Assembly: GCF_025917685.1 (NCBI RefSeq)
Contig: NZ_CP089518.1
Span: 2,481,001-2,545,000 of the forward strand
DNA from: Bacillus cereus
GTDB lineage: Bacteria; Bacillota; Bacilli; Bacillales; Bacillaceae_G
Direction of reading: 5' to 3'
DNA length: 64,000 nt
The notes under the pieces are model-generated. The model searched no databases and had not been told where the DNA came from. It saw only the letters and a program-made list of their open reading frames with translations. Shown piece by piece: positions 18,025 through 26,062 of this stretch. Numbering within the stretch: position 1 is the stretch's first letter; each line of letters opens with the position of its first letter. The translations under genes were made by a program, and so were the position numbers.

Positions 18025-18969
18025 TCATTTATAATTCTCTATTTGTCTATACTTTTCATATCGCTGTTGTATAAGCTCTTCCGAGGATAATAGTATCAAT
18101 TTTTTTAGAGATGATTCGATTACAGATTCAATCATTTTTGCCTGTGATTTTATATCATTTTGTGCTCCACCTTTAATTTCAGGAATGATTTCATCAATAA
18201 TTCCTAAATGTTTTAAATCTTTTGCTGAAATTTTCATATGTTCAGCAGCTTCTGGAGCATACTTAGCGTCCTTCCATAGGATAGATGCTGCTCCTTCTGG
18301 TGAAATTACCGAGTACCATGAATACTCTAACATATGGATATGGTTACCGACACTAATGCCAAGAGCTCCACCACTTGATGCCTCTCCAATTACAATACAA
18401 ACAATTGGCACTTTAAGTGTAGCCATTTCAAATAGATTTCGAGCTATCGCTTCAGAAATTCCACGTTCTTCAGACCCTTTCCCTGGATAGGCGCCTATTG
18501 TATCAATAAATGTAATAATAGGGCGATTAAATTTATCAGCTTGTTTCATAAGTCTTAGCGCTTTTCTATAACCTTCTGGATGTGCCATTCCAAAATTTCT
18601 TTCTATACTTTCCTTTGTATTTCTACCTCTTTGATGACCAATAACCGTAACGGGCATCCCTTTAAATTTTGCAATACCACCTATCATTGCTTTATCATCA
18701 CCATATAATCGATCACCATGAAGTTCGAGAAAGTTTGTAAACAATAAAGGTATATAGTCCAATGTCGTGGGCCGGTTACGTAGCCTTGCAATTTGAACTC
18801 GTTGAAAAGATGTAATATTAGAATAAATTTTATCTTGCATTTTATTTAAACGTTTTTCTAATACATGAATTTCTGACGATAAATCTACATTATTTTCTTT
18901 CATAATTTTCTTTAATTCATCAAATTTCTCTTTTAATTCAATAATAGGACGTTCAAAATCCAAGCTCAT
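18025..18969 (-). CDS. Acetyl-CoA carboxylase carboxyltransferase alpha subunit (AccA) paralogue
   Basis: 314 residues, the full AccA length. It keeps the N-terminal coiled-coil ([17 protein letters not shown]), the RPTTLDYI and [11 protein letters not shown] segments, [49 protein letters not shown] and [17 protein letters not shown]. These are the crotonase-fold residues that polarise the carboxybiotin and stabilise the transition state. AccA normally works as A2D2 with AccD in fatty-acid synthesis. No accD, accB or accC is nearby, so this subunit would have to pair with the chromosomal AccD. ATG 18969 has GGAGG at a good distance. It is 32 bp downstream of the marR gene, as one operon inside the IS231 unit. 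Confidence 0.9.
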   Translation of the reverse strand: MSLDFERPIIELKEKFDELKKIMKENNVDLSSEIHVLEKRLNKMQDKIYSNITSFQRVQIARLRNRPTTLDYIPLLFTNFLELHGDRLYGDDKAMIGGIAKFKGMPVTVIGHQRGRNTKESIERNFGMAHPEGYRKALRLMKQADKFNRPIITFIDTIGAYPGKGSEERGISEAIARNLFEMATLKVPIVCIVIGEASSGGALGISVGNHIHMLEYSWYSVISPEGAASILWKDAKYAPEAAEHMKISAKDLKHLGIIDEIIPEIKGGAQNDIKSQAKMIESVIESSLKKLILLSSEELIQQRYEKYRQIENYK

Positions 18970-19001
18970 TTTATCCTCCAAATGTTATGATTTACCTCAC
19001 T

Positions 19002-19448
19002 CTAATCAAAAGGCTTAGAAATAGAATCAATAAATAATTCAAAACCATCCACAACTATTTTTTGTTCTGATTCTGATAAATTATTGAGAATACTTTGATA
19101 AAATGTAATGGATTGCTCTCTTAAGCAATTAACAGTTATGTGACCTTTTTCTGTGAGGTGCAGAAAAAGTTCTCTTCTATTTTTTTCATTTACTTCACGA
19201 TAAATAAGCCCCTTTTTTACTAACTTATCTACCAATCTACTTACAGTTGAAGTCTCTAATCTAAGTTTATTGGATAGTTGCCAAACAGTTAATTTTTCCA
19301 CCTCTAGTTCTTCTAACGCCATCATTTGAGAAGTTGGTAAAGGTTTTTCAAATGGTCCATTGGGCAAATTTTGAGATTCAAAAACCCCAGTTATTATAAT
19401 CATTTTCTTAATATCTGTTCTTAGTTTTAAGGCATCTTCTCTTTTCAA
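19002..19448 (-). CDS. MarR family transcriptional regulator
   Basis: About 148 residues. The winged-helix is clear: LTVWQLSNKLRLETSTVSRL (recognition helix) and VDKLVKKGLIYREVNEKNRR (wing). A GTG at 19457 directly abuts the GGAGG, too close for initiation; the TTG at 19446-19448 is spaced correctly and is preferred. It precedes the accA paralogue in the same transcript, and a tandem operator lies in front, so it probably represses its own operon. The cognate signal may relate to acyl-CoA or an ACC inhibitor, but that is inference. Confidence 0.88.
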   Translation of the reverse strand: MKREDALKLRTDIKKMIIITGVFESQNLPNGPFEKPLPTSQMMALEELEVEKLTVWQLSNKLRLETSTVSRLVDKLVKKGLIYREVNEKNRRELFLHLTEKGHITVNCLREQSITFYQSILNNLSESEQKIVVDGFELFIDSISKPFD

Positions 19449-19470
19449 AAAGGTCACCCTCCTACAACTA

Positions 19471-19502
19471 TTGTATCATACATCAATTGTATTATACATG
19501 AA
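19471..19502. promoter_or_regulatory. Tandem MarR-type operators
   Basis: Two adjacent 16-bp units, TTGTATCATACATCAA and TTGTATTATACATGAA (14/16 identical), each with a TGTATnATACA inverted repeat, begin 22 bp upstream of the TTG start of marR. The layout fits two dimers bound side by side over the promoter. Confidence 0.65.
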
Positions 19503-19674
19503 TATGATTTTTTCACAAGCTTAACGTAAGCCAATATTACAACATGGACGAGATATTTCTTCTTGTTAAAATGGTATAAGTGGATTGTTTTCTACAAATG
19601 GCAGAACATCAATTATGTATCAGGGGCCTTTATGGGGTACCGCTCATCGAAATCAAGCTAAGAAAATAAAACTA

Positions 19675-19726
19675 CCCCAAAAACGAAATTTTGTGATAAC
19701 TTGTAACAAAATTTCGTTTTTTGGGG
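19675..19726. other. Long hairpin near the IS231 end
   Basis: Stem CCCCAAAAACGAAATTTTGT / ACAAAATTTCGTTTTTTGGGG with an 11-base loop, 10 bp inside the terminal repeat. Such hairpins near insertion-sequence ends can block transcription entering from outside. A short frame before it (GLYGVPLIEIKLRK, stop at ~19670) seems a relic. Confidence 0.6.
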
Positions 19727-19736
19727 GAATTCTAAA

Positions 19737-19757
19737 TTCTTAAGTTGATGGGCATGG
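19737..19757. repeat. IS231 terminal inverted repeat, distal end
   Basis: Reverse complement reads CATGCCCATCAACTTAAGAAT; partner of 16096-16116. Confidence 0.9.
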
Positions 19758-19768
19758 GGTGGGAGTGT
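19758..19768. repeat. Right target duplication of the IS231 unit
   Basis: GGGTGGGAGTG, identical to 16085-16095. It is followed by TCAA, which would complete the IS605-type right end. Confidence 0.9.
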
Positions 19769-19980
19769 CAATATGTATATTTATAATATGCTTTAAAAGA
19801 GCATACCTTAAGCTAATAACATGCAATAGATGTGTCCTTTTCTATATTTAAATGGGGAGACAAATTTATCTTTAAAAGATATTTTTGACAAGATAAAAAA
19901 GCCTGAAACTCATATAAGACTTCAGCAGTCTCAAAACGTTACAATCCATGCAGCTATAGACATAAATAACAAAAATTTTC

Positions 19981-20130
19981 TATTATGCAAATACAGATGA
20001 GTTAAACATGACTGCTAATTTCAAAGAATTGAAATCAGCATGTATTCGAGTGGCAACTAATAAATATGGAGCGAATACAGCTGAAGTTCAAGCAGTGCAA
20101 AAGGCATTTGATGTAGCAAAAATTAAGTAG
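19981..20130 (+). pseudogene. C-terminal fragment of an M4 neutral protease (bacillolysin)
   Basis: Forty-nine codons ending in TAG: YYANTDELNMTANFKELKSA, CIRVATNKYGANTAEVQAVQ, KAFDVAKIK. This is the end of the thermolysin-family C-terminal helical domain. The catalytic HExxH part is absent and upstream sequence is not in frame. A relic next to the mobile elements. Confidence 0.75.
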
Positions 20131-20359
20131 TTAGAAATATAATTTCTATTCATATATTATTACATTATGAAAAACAGATAATGACATTTTAAGGATAGTA
20201 GCTGTTTTTTTACGTAGCAATACACTAGTGAAAATAAACTTACTAAGCAATAATCAGGCTGTCTATCTTCAATAAGTTACGACAAATGTATAAAATTTAA
20301 AGGATATAAAAACAGAAAATTAATAATATATTGACCTCTTAATAGTAAGTGCTATAGAA

Positions 20360-20373
20360 TGGAAGCGATAACA
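20360..20373. promoter_or_regulatory. cre site (CcpA), promoter-overlapping
   Basis: TGGAAGCGATAACA fits TGNAANCGNWNNCW at every position and lies at the expected transcription start. Confidence 0.7.
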
Positions 20374-20459
20374 AACGATTGCTTTAAAATGATTTCCCTG
20401 ATCTTTTAGTATTTACAAATATATGAAGGTAAAAACAAATCTATTTTTTTAAGTATTAA

Positions 20460-20473
20460 TGCAAACGCTTTCG
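20460..20473. promoter_or_regulatory. Second cre-like site
   Basis: TGCAAACGCTTTCG fits the cre consensus except for the last base; it lies about 100 bp downstream of the first and could act as a roadblock. Confidence 0.5.
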
Positions 20474-20614
20474 TATTAAAAGATCATTGAAATACATACG
20501 TGAAAATAGTCAATATGGGGGTGAAGTAAAAGAGATTTCTAAATTAATTTAAGTAGTGTAATTTAGTACGAGCATAATAAATCGCTCGTACTATTTAAAG
20601 AAAGGGTGTATGTG

Positions 20615-23185
20615 GTGCAAATGACAAAAAGGTTAATTAACAAATCATTTTTATTACTTACCATAATCGTTATGTTATCATCTGTTTTCTCTTTTCAGAG
20701 TGTGAAGGCAGTTTCAAGTTCGAAAGCTACTAAAATTATCATTCATTACAAAGAGAAATCTGGAAATACAAAAGACTGGAATCTTTGGATGTGGGGAGAA
20801 AATGCAAATGGTAATTCATATGAATTTACTGGTGAAGATGAATTTGGAAAGTACGCAAAAATTAAAATAGATGGTGACTATAATCGTGTAGGCTTTATCA
20901 TTCGTACGAATGAGTGGGAAAAAGACGGTGGAGATCGTTGGATTGAAAATATAAAGGACGGTCGTGCTGAAGTATGGATTCTTTCGGGTGATGAAAAAGT
21001 ATATGACTCTAAGCCTTCTTCGGATCTCTCAATTCAAAAAGCTACTATTGATAGTTTTAATGAAATTACTGTAACGACTAATGTTCCGTTTAATAGTAAG
21101 GAACAGAAAATTGAAATTGAGGGAATTAAAATTAAGGAAATTAATCCTTTTGATAAAAATGGTGGAGATATTACTAATAAGGTGAAAATAATTACGGAAC
21201 AGAAAATTGATTTAAAACAGACATACAAAGTTAAAATAGAAAACTTAGCTAATACGAATACAGAAATTGGTAAAGTCATTCGTAGCGAAGAGTTTGATAA
21301 ATTATTTTATTATAGTGGTAACGATTTAGGTAATATATATACCCCGCAACATACAAAGTTCCGTGTATGGGCTCCTACTGCGAGTGAAGCAAAGTTAGTT
21401 ACATATAAAAAGTGGAACGATAAAATAGGTACTGAAATAAACATGCAACAAGGTGAAAAGGGGACTTGGAAAGCAGAACTTAAAGGGAACCAAAAAGGTC
21501 TCTTTTATACGTATAAGGTGAAAATTGGGGATAAGTGGACTGAAGCAGTTGATCCATATGTACGTGCTGCTTCTGTAAATGGAGATAAAGGTGTAGTCAT
21601 TGATTTAAACGAAACAAATCCGAAAAAATGGAAAGCAAACAAAAAACCGGAATTTAAAAATCCGGAAGATGCTATTATTTATGAATTGCATGTACGCGAT
21701 CTTTCCATCCAACCTGAAAGTGGTATTAAGCAAAAAGGAAAATATTTAGGGGTAACAGAAAGAGGAACAAAAGGTCCTGGAGGTGTTAAAACAGGACTTG
21801 ATCATATGAAAGATCTTGGTGTTACTCACGTTCAGTTTTTACCGATATTTGATTATGCCTCGGTAAATGAAGAAACTTTAAATGAACCACAATATAACTG
21901 GGGATATGACCCGAAAAATTTCAACGTCCCAGAGGGCTCCTATTCTACAAATCCTTATGAACCGACTGTTCGAATAACTGAATTAAAGCAAATGATTCAA
22001 ACACTGCATGATAATAATCTTCGTGTTGTGATGGACGTAGTATATAACCATATGTATAATGCCGCTGAATCTAATTTTCATAAGTTAGTTCCAGGTTATT
22101 ATTATCGATACAATGAAGATGGAACATTTGCAAATGGAACTGGAGTAGGAAATGATACGGCTTCGGAACGAAAAATGATGAGGAAATTTATGGTTGATTC
22201 CGTCACATATTGGGCAAAAGAATACAATTTAGATGGATTCCGTTTTGATTTAATGGGTATTCATGATTATGAAACGATGAATGAAATACGTAAAGGTGTT
22301 AATCAAATTGATCCTTCTATTATTCTGCATGGAGAAGGCTGGGATTTAAATACACCTCTTGCAGCTGAATTGAAAGCAAATCAAAAAAATGCGGAGAAAA
22401 TGAAAGGGATTGCTCATTTTAACGATAATATACGTGATGGATTGAAAGGTAGTGTATTTGAGGAGAAAGAAAATGGTTTTGTAAATGGAAAGCAAAACAT
22501 GGAAGACCGTATTAAAAAAGGCATTACAGCCGGTATTGACTATGATACAAATTCGTCTACTTATCAAGATCCGGAGCAGGTGCTAACTTATGTGGAAGCA
22601 CATGACAATCATACTTTATGGGATAAACTTGAGTTGACTAATTCAGGTGACAGTGAAGAAATGCGAAAACAAATGCATAAATTATCTTCTTCTATTTTAT
22701 TAACATCACAAGGTATTCCATTCTTACATGCAGGACAAGAGTTTATGCGCACAAAATATGGTGATCATAATAGTTACAAATCTCCTGATTCAATTAACCA
22801 GATGGATTGGTTACGCCGTGCAGCATTTAATAATGAAGTAGATTATATGAAGGGCTTAATAGATTTACGGAAAAAGTACCCAGCTTTTCGAATGACATCT
22901 GCAGAGCAAATTAAAACACATGTATCTTTTATTGATGCTCCCAAAAATGTTGTAGCTTATACAATAGATGGAAAGGGCAATGGGAATAAAAGCGAATACT
23001 TTATGGTGGCTCACAATGCAAACAGAGAAACCGTGGACATAACTCTTCCATCGAAAGGTCCTTGGAAAGTGCTAGTAGATGGTAAGCAAGCTGGAAGTAA
23101 AACACTTTATGTTGTCCATGATAATAAAATTAAAGTTCCTGCATTAAGTTCATTTGTTTTAAAAACAGAGAAACCGATTAAATAA
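20615..23185 (+). CDS. pulA: Secreted type I pullulanase
   Basis: About 856 residues. A signal peptide (TKRLINKSFLLLTIIVMLSS, cleavage after VKA) is followed by a CBM41-type starch-binding module (WNLWMWGENANG), a linker domain, a CBM48 module (FRVWAPTASEAKLVTYKKWN) and the GH13 catalytic barrel with YNWGYDPKNF (type I pullulanase signature), VVMDVVYNHM, DGFRFDLMGIHD (nucleophile Asp), HGEGWD (acid Glu) and YVEAHDNHTLWD (third Asp). It hydrolyses alpha-1,6 links in pullulan and glycogen. The exact start is uncertain: GTG codons at 20606, 20612 and 20615 and an ATG at 20621; spacing to AGAAAGG favours 20615. Two cre sites upstream imply catabolite repression. Confidence 0.93.
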   Translation: MQMTKRLINKSFLLLTIIVMLSSVFSFQSVKAVSSSKATKIIIHYKEKSGNTKDWNLWMWGENANGNSYEFTGEDEFGKYAKIKIDGDYNRVGFIIRTNEWEKDGGDRWIENIKDGRAEVWILSGDEKVYDSKPSSDLSIQKATIDSFNEITVTTNVPFNSKEQKIEIEGIKIKEINPFDKNGGDITNKVKIITEQKIDLKQTYKVKIENLANTNTEIGKVIRSEEFDKLFYYSGNDLGNIYTPQHTKFRVWAPTASEAKLVTYKKWNDKIGTEINMQQGEKGTWKAELKGNQKGLFYTYKVKIGDKWTEAVDPYVRAASVNGDKGVVIDLNETNPKKWKANKKPEFKNPEDAIIYELHVRDLSIQPESGIKQKGKYLGVTERGTKGPGGVKTGLDHMKDLGVTHVQFLPIFDYASVNEETLNEPQYNWGYDPKNFNVPEGSYSTNPYEPTVRITELKQMIQTLHDNNLRVVMDVVYNHMYNAAESNFHKLVPGYYYRYNEDGTFANGTGVGNDTASERKMMRKFMVDSVTYWAKEYNLDGFRFDLMGIHDYETMNEIRKGVNQIDPSIILHGEGWDLNTPLAAELKANQKNAEKMKGIAHFNDNIRDGLKGSVFEEKENGFVNGKQNMEDRIKKGITAGIDYDTNSSTYQDPEQVLTYVEAHDNHTLWDKLELTNSGDSEEMRKQMHKLSSSILLTSQGIPFLHAGQEFMRTKYGDHNSYKSPDSINQMDWLRRAAFNNEVDYMKGLIDLRKKYPAFRMTSAEQIKTHVSFIDAPKNVVAYTIDGKGNGNKSEYFMVAHNANRETVDITLPSKGPWKVLVDGKQAGSKTLYVVHDNKIKVPALSSFVLKTEKPIK

Positions 23186-23244
23186 AAGCAAATAATGTGG
23201 AAGTATATACTGAATTGAGTAAATGTAATAAGGATTGTAAATGC

Positions 23245-23283
23245 AAAAAGCGAAGTGACGGTTATTTTCACTTCGCTTTTAAA
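23245..23283 (+). terminator. Terminator after pullulanase gene
   Basis: Stem AAAAGCGAAGTGA / TCACTTCGCTTTT, 60 bp after the stop. Confidence 0.85.
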
Positions 23284-23343
23284 GTTAAATTAATATAATT
23301 TCACATACTGTAATTATATTGCAATTTAATGAAAAAAATAAAC

Positions 23344-23380
23344 AAAAAGAGAAGAACTCACCAATGTTCTTCTCTTTTTT
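23344..23380. terminator. Second terminator-like hairpin
   Basis: Stem AAAAAGAGAAGAAC / GTTCTTCTCTTTTT with A and T tails on both strands; could back up the previous terminator. The following 23381-23703 holds no recognised feature. Confidence 0.75.
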
Positions 23381-23703
23381 ATGTGTAATTAGGGTTTCCA
23401 TAACTGTAGATATGGATGGTGTAAATTAATGGATGAATAATTTACTCTTAAAATTATAACAGAACAAATAAAGCATTTTATATGTAATATTGCATAAGAA
23501 GGATAAACAACAATAATTTCTGGTGAATAAGTAGCGCTTTTTCCACATGGCGAGTTTATTTCAGAGTTACTTCCTAAATTCTATATCATTTTCCAATCAT
23601 GTAAGGTTAAGGGAGAAAACAGAAAAAAGGAAGATTTAAAAGTGAGCTTAGTATAAAATGAAACATTGCAAGTATAAGATTCCGTACTTAGTAATTTCTC
23701 ACT

Positions 23704-24705
23704 TTAAGGCATCACATTGGGAAAATGTGGGGAGTTCAATCGATTCTGAATAAAATTGATAGTATCAGTTGCAATTTTTTTACGTTTAAGAACAATCCCA
23801 GCATGTCCACATGTATAAATATATCGCGTAGGTCTTTCCCAGGATTCCCACAAATAGTCCGTATCCTCAGGATGCACATATAGATCGTGCCTACCTGAAA
23901 TTAATAAAATATTTTCTTTTTTCACTTTTGGTAATGCTTGACTCGGTTCAGTGATTTTCCAATAATCTATTAAATCATCATACGTTACACCATGATGTTC
24001 CAAGTCTTCTCTAATAAATTTACCTGGATTTGTCTTCCAAATCGAATAAGAAAGTCGATTCGCGTAGAAAATGGATGCTAATACATCAATCTCTGATTCA
24101 ACAAGAGCTGTTAAGTTAGTAATAACCCCACCTAAACTGACTCCTATTAAAATCAAGGGGCCATTATTATTTGCTTTAATCCATTTAATCAAAGTTCGTA
24201 AATCAGCTACCGCTTGTCTAGTGGCTTGTACAGTTCGTTCAATATTAGCACTTACCATGTACTCTCCACTGAATAGGGATTGGTTGGGTTTTCTTTCAAA
24301 ATGATAGGGTAGAGTGAAATAATACATATTCCACTTCAAGTTAGTCATATGGTCGTGAAATATTTTTTTTACACGTTCGTTAGAATCCATTCTCCAACCG
24401 TGAACAAAGATGACATGAGGTGCATCTTCATTTTCATGTAAAAATAATTCCCCAGTTACAGAGTCGTTGCGTGAATCACCAGATTGAACCGAGCTTTTAT
24501 ATTTGAACTGTCCAACCATGTATTCCTTTTCCTGCTTTGAATGCTTAATGTTAAAATGAATATTAGATGGTTGTACTTTATAAAAAAAATCTATGTCCTT
24601 TATATCTAGTGAGGTGTTAGAAAGAGAAGTATACTGAAACTCGACACTTCTTTTTTTGTGCAAATCATACAAGGCATATCGATCAATGAGTTTTGAAAAA
24701 ATCAA
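23704..24705 (-). CDS. Alpha/beta hydrolase
   Basis: About 333 residues. The oxyanion region reads VIFVHGWRMDSNER, the nucleophile elbow LILIGVSLGGVITNL (GxSxG around residue 190), the acid ISGRHDLYVHPEDT and the final His CGHAGIVLKRKK. This is a complete catalytic triad of an abhydrolase of the DUF2048/ABHD18-like type. No secretion signal, so probably cytoplasmic; substrate unknown. A TTG at 24705 follows GGAGGAGG with good spacing; the upstream TTG at 24720 overlaps that site and is less likely. Confidence 0.8.
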   Translation of the reverse strand: MIFSKLIDRYALYDLHKKRSVEFQYTSLSNTSLDIKDIDFFYKVQPSNIHFNIKHSKQEKEYMVGQFKYKSSVQSGDSRNDSVTGELFLHENEDAPHVIFVHGWRMDSNERVKKIFHDHMTNLKWNMYYFTLPYHFERKPNQSLFSGEYMVSANIERTVQATRQAVADLRTLIKWIKANNNGPLILIGVSLGGVITNLTALVESEIDVLASIFYANRLSYSIWKTNPGKFIREDLEHHGVTYDDLIDYWKITEPSQALPKVKKENILLISGRHDLYVHPEDTDYLWESWERPTRYIYTCGHAGIVLKRKKIATDTINFIQNRLNSPHFPNVMP

Positions 24706-25070
24706 ATTAACCTCCTCCAAAATACATATTGTTTTAAAACATGGATAAAATTTATGTTTTATTTATGCTGTTAATTAATTATAAAAACAGGTGATAAATT
24801 TGTATATTATAAAGCTAGCAATAAAATAAAACTATAAATAATTTATACAAAAATCTAAAAAACAAGTTAATATTCTCATTCATATTAGAGAACATTAACT
24901 TGTTTATTTTCGTATCAAAAGATACACCGTTTGAAGTGACGTGATTTATATGAAAGACAATGTGTCAATTTATATATCTTATGCAGTGATTGTTACTATA
25001 ATTTCCGAAGCCAATAGTCAATTAACCATACAATATATGTCTTTTTGGTATATAAATAGCTCTATATTCA
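24706..25070. other. AT-rich intergenic stretch with one hairpin
   Basis: The only structure seen is a stem at 24859-24910 (AACAAGTTAATATTCTC / GAGAACATTAACTTGTT) followed by TATTTT, which may terminate transcripts coming from the left or serve as a regulatory hairpin. No coding signal recognised. Confidence 0.5.
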
Positions 25071-25532
25071 TTAAAGAAAGAGCTTTAATCCTTCATGAGA
25101 ATCTTTAAACCCTAATTTTTTATAAAATTGCAAAGCTTCTTGTCGTTCTTTATCCGTTGTTAACTGTATTAAATGACACCCTCTTAATTTAGCACGTTGA
25201 ATAGCCCATTTAATAAGTTTACTTCCTATACCTTTACCACGTTTCGATGATGCTGTCCGTACACCCTCAATTGTAGCTCTCCAACCGCCTTGACGTACAA
25301 TGTAAGGCGTAAATGTAATTTGTTGAATACCAACAATCTCTGTCCCATCACATGCGACAATTAACTCGTTATTTGGATCACAATCAATAGCATGAAATGC
25401 TCTTATATAACTATCAGGGAGTGGTGTTTCATAGCGCTCTCTTTTATTTCCTAAAACATCATCAGCAAGCATTTTTACAATTTCATCTAAATCATCTGCC
25501 GTTGCAATCCTAAATGTTATAGTTTGTGTCAC
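25071..25532 (-). CDS. GNAT family N-acetyltransferase
   Basis: About 153 residues. Acetyl-CoA site motif: SSKRGKGIGSKLIKWAIQRA (R/Q-x-x-G-x-G/A). The N-terminal FRIATADDLDEIVKMLADD and C-terminal QEALQFYKKLGFKDSHEGLK are standard for GNAT proteins. GTG 25532 has AAGGAGG ten bases upstream; a TTG six bases further up is possible but too close. Acceptor substrate unknown. Confidence 0.85.
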   Translation of the reverse strand: MTQTITFRIATADDLDEIVKMLADDVLGNKRERYETPLPDSYIRAFHAIDCDPNNELIVACDGTEIVGIQQITFTPYIVRQGGWRATIEGVRTASSKRGKGIGSKLIKWAIQRAKLRGCHLIQLTTDKERQEALQFYKKLGFKDSHEGLKLFL

Positions 25533-25646
25533 TATCAAAAAACCTCCTTAATGTATGCACTTGTTACTTTTATTTTACTTGTTTAAATACAATAGGTTAA
25601 ATTATAAAATATTATGAGTCTCTATAACTTTTTCTTATAAATAGCA

Positions 25647-25685
25647 TAAAAGCCTATCTTATAAAAATTATAAGTTAGGCTTTTT
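25647..25685. terminator. Terminator-like hairpin
   Basis: Stem AAAAGCCTATCTTATA / TATAAGTTAGGCTTTTT. It lies upstream of the GNAT gene on its own strand, so it probably ends an antisense or distant transcript, or is bidirectional. Confidence 0.65.
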
Positions 25686-26062
25686 AACACAATATTATTA
25701 TTAGAAAATCCGACCAACTTCAATAAAACTCCATATTCTTTAATGGATTTTCATATTTTAACAAACACACATATAACCATTCAAATAAGGTGCTTTTTAG
25801 TTGTTGTATAGAAATTACATAATAAGAATGAATTTGTATACTTTCATTCAATGAATCTTAACCTTAATTAACCTCTAAGGACTGCCTCTTTATCAATATT
25901 CAAAAACGATTACGCTTTTGGATTGGTGTTCCGGTTTTTCTTGACCAGCATATTGAATAACTACACATAAACTCCTTATATCTCTAGATAAACTACTGAT
26001 TAGCTCCATATAGACTCTAGATAACCTATATAGAATACAAGTTATCAAGGAGGTAAGAAAAA
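25686..26062 (+). promoter_or_regulatory. Region before the ABC transporter with a direct repeat
   Basis: The 10-mer CTCTAGATAA occurs at 25982-25991 and 26015-26024, 33 bp apart (three helical turns), ending 38 bp before the permease start. Such spacing suits a bound activator or repressor. No promoter hexamers of high quality are obvious, and nothing else is seen in the rest of the stretch. Confidence 0.4.

Larger units (their letters stand above)
16096..19757. mobile_element. IS231-bounded transposable unit (MIC/tIS-like) carrying marR-accA
   Basis: Both ends carry the IS231 inverted repeat CATGCCCATCAACTTAA (16096-16116 and 19737-19757; 20 of 21 bases alike), and the unit is flanked by an 11-bp direct repeat GGGTGGGAGTG (16085-16095 and 19758-19768). 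It is 3,662 bp, against about 1.65 kb for ordinary IS231. It holds an intact transposase, a small IS6-family remnant, and two passenger genes. IS231-type ends with passengers are known as MIC231 or tIS elements; accA-marR as cargo is not one I can recall. The exact target duplication shows that the whole block moved as one unit. Confidence 0.88.
20131..20614 (+). promoter_or_regulatory. Leader and promoter region of the pullulanase gene
   Basis: The stretch carries TTGACC (20331-20336) and TATAGA (20353-20358) as a likely sigma-A promoter with a 16-bp spacer. A perfect match to the cre consensus, TGGAAGCGATAACA, lies at 20360-20373, and a second near-match, TGCAAACGCTTTCG, at 20460-20473. CcpA bound there would repress in glucose. 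The leader from the promoter to the start is about 250 bp; no riboswitch fold is recognised. Confidence 0.6.

Noticed and set aside
25647..25685. Hairpin as attenuator of the ABC transporter operon
   Set aside because: It is almost 400 bp from the permease start with a typical terminator shape and no leader peptide; a plain terminator is simpler.
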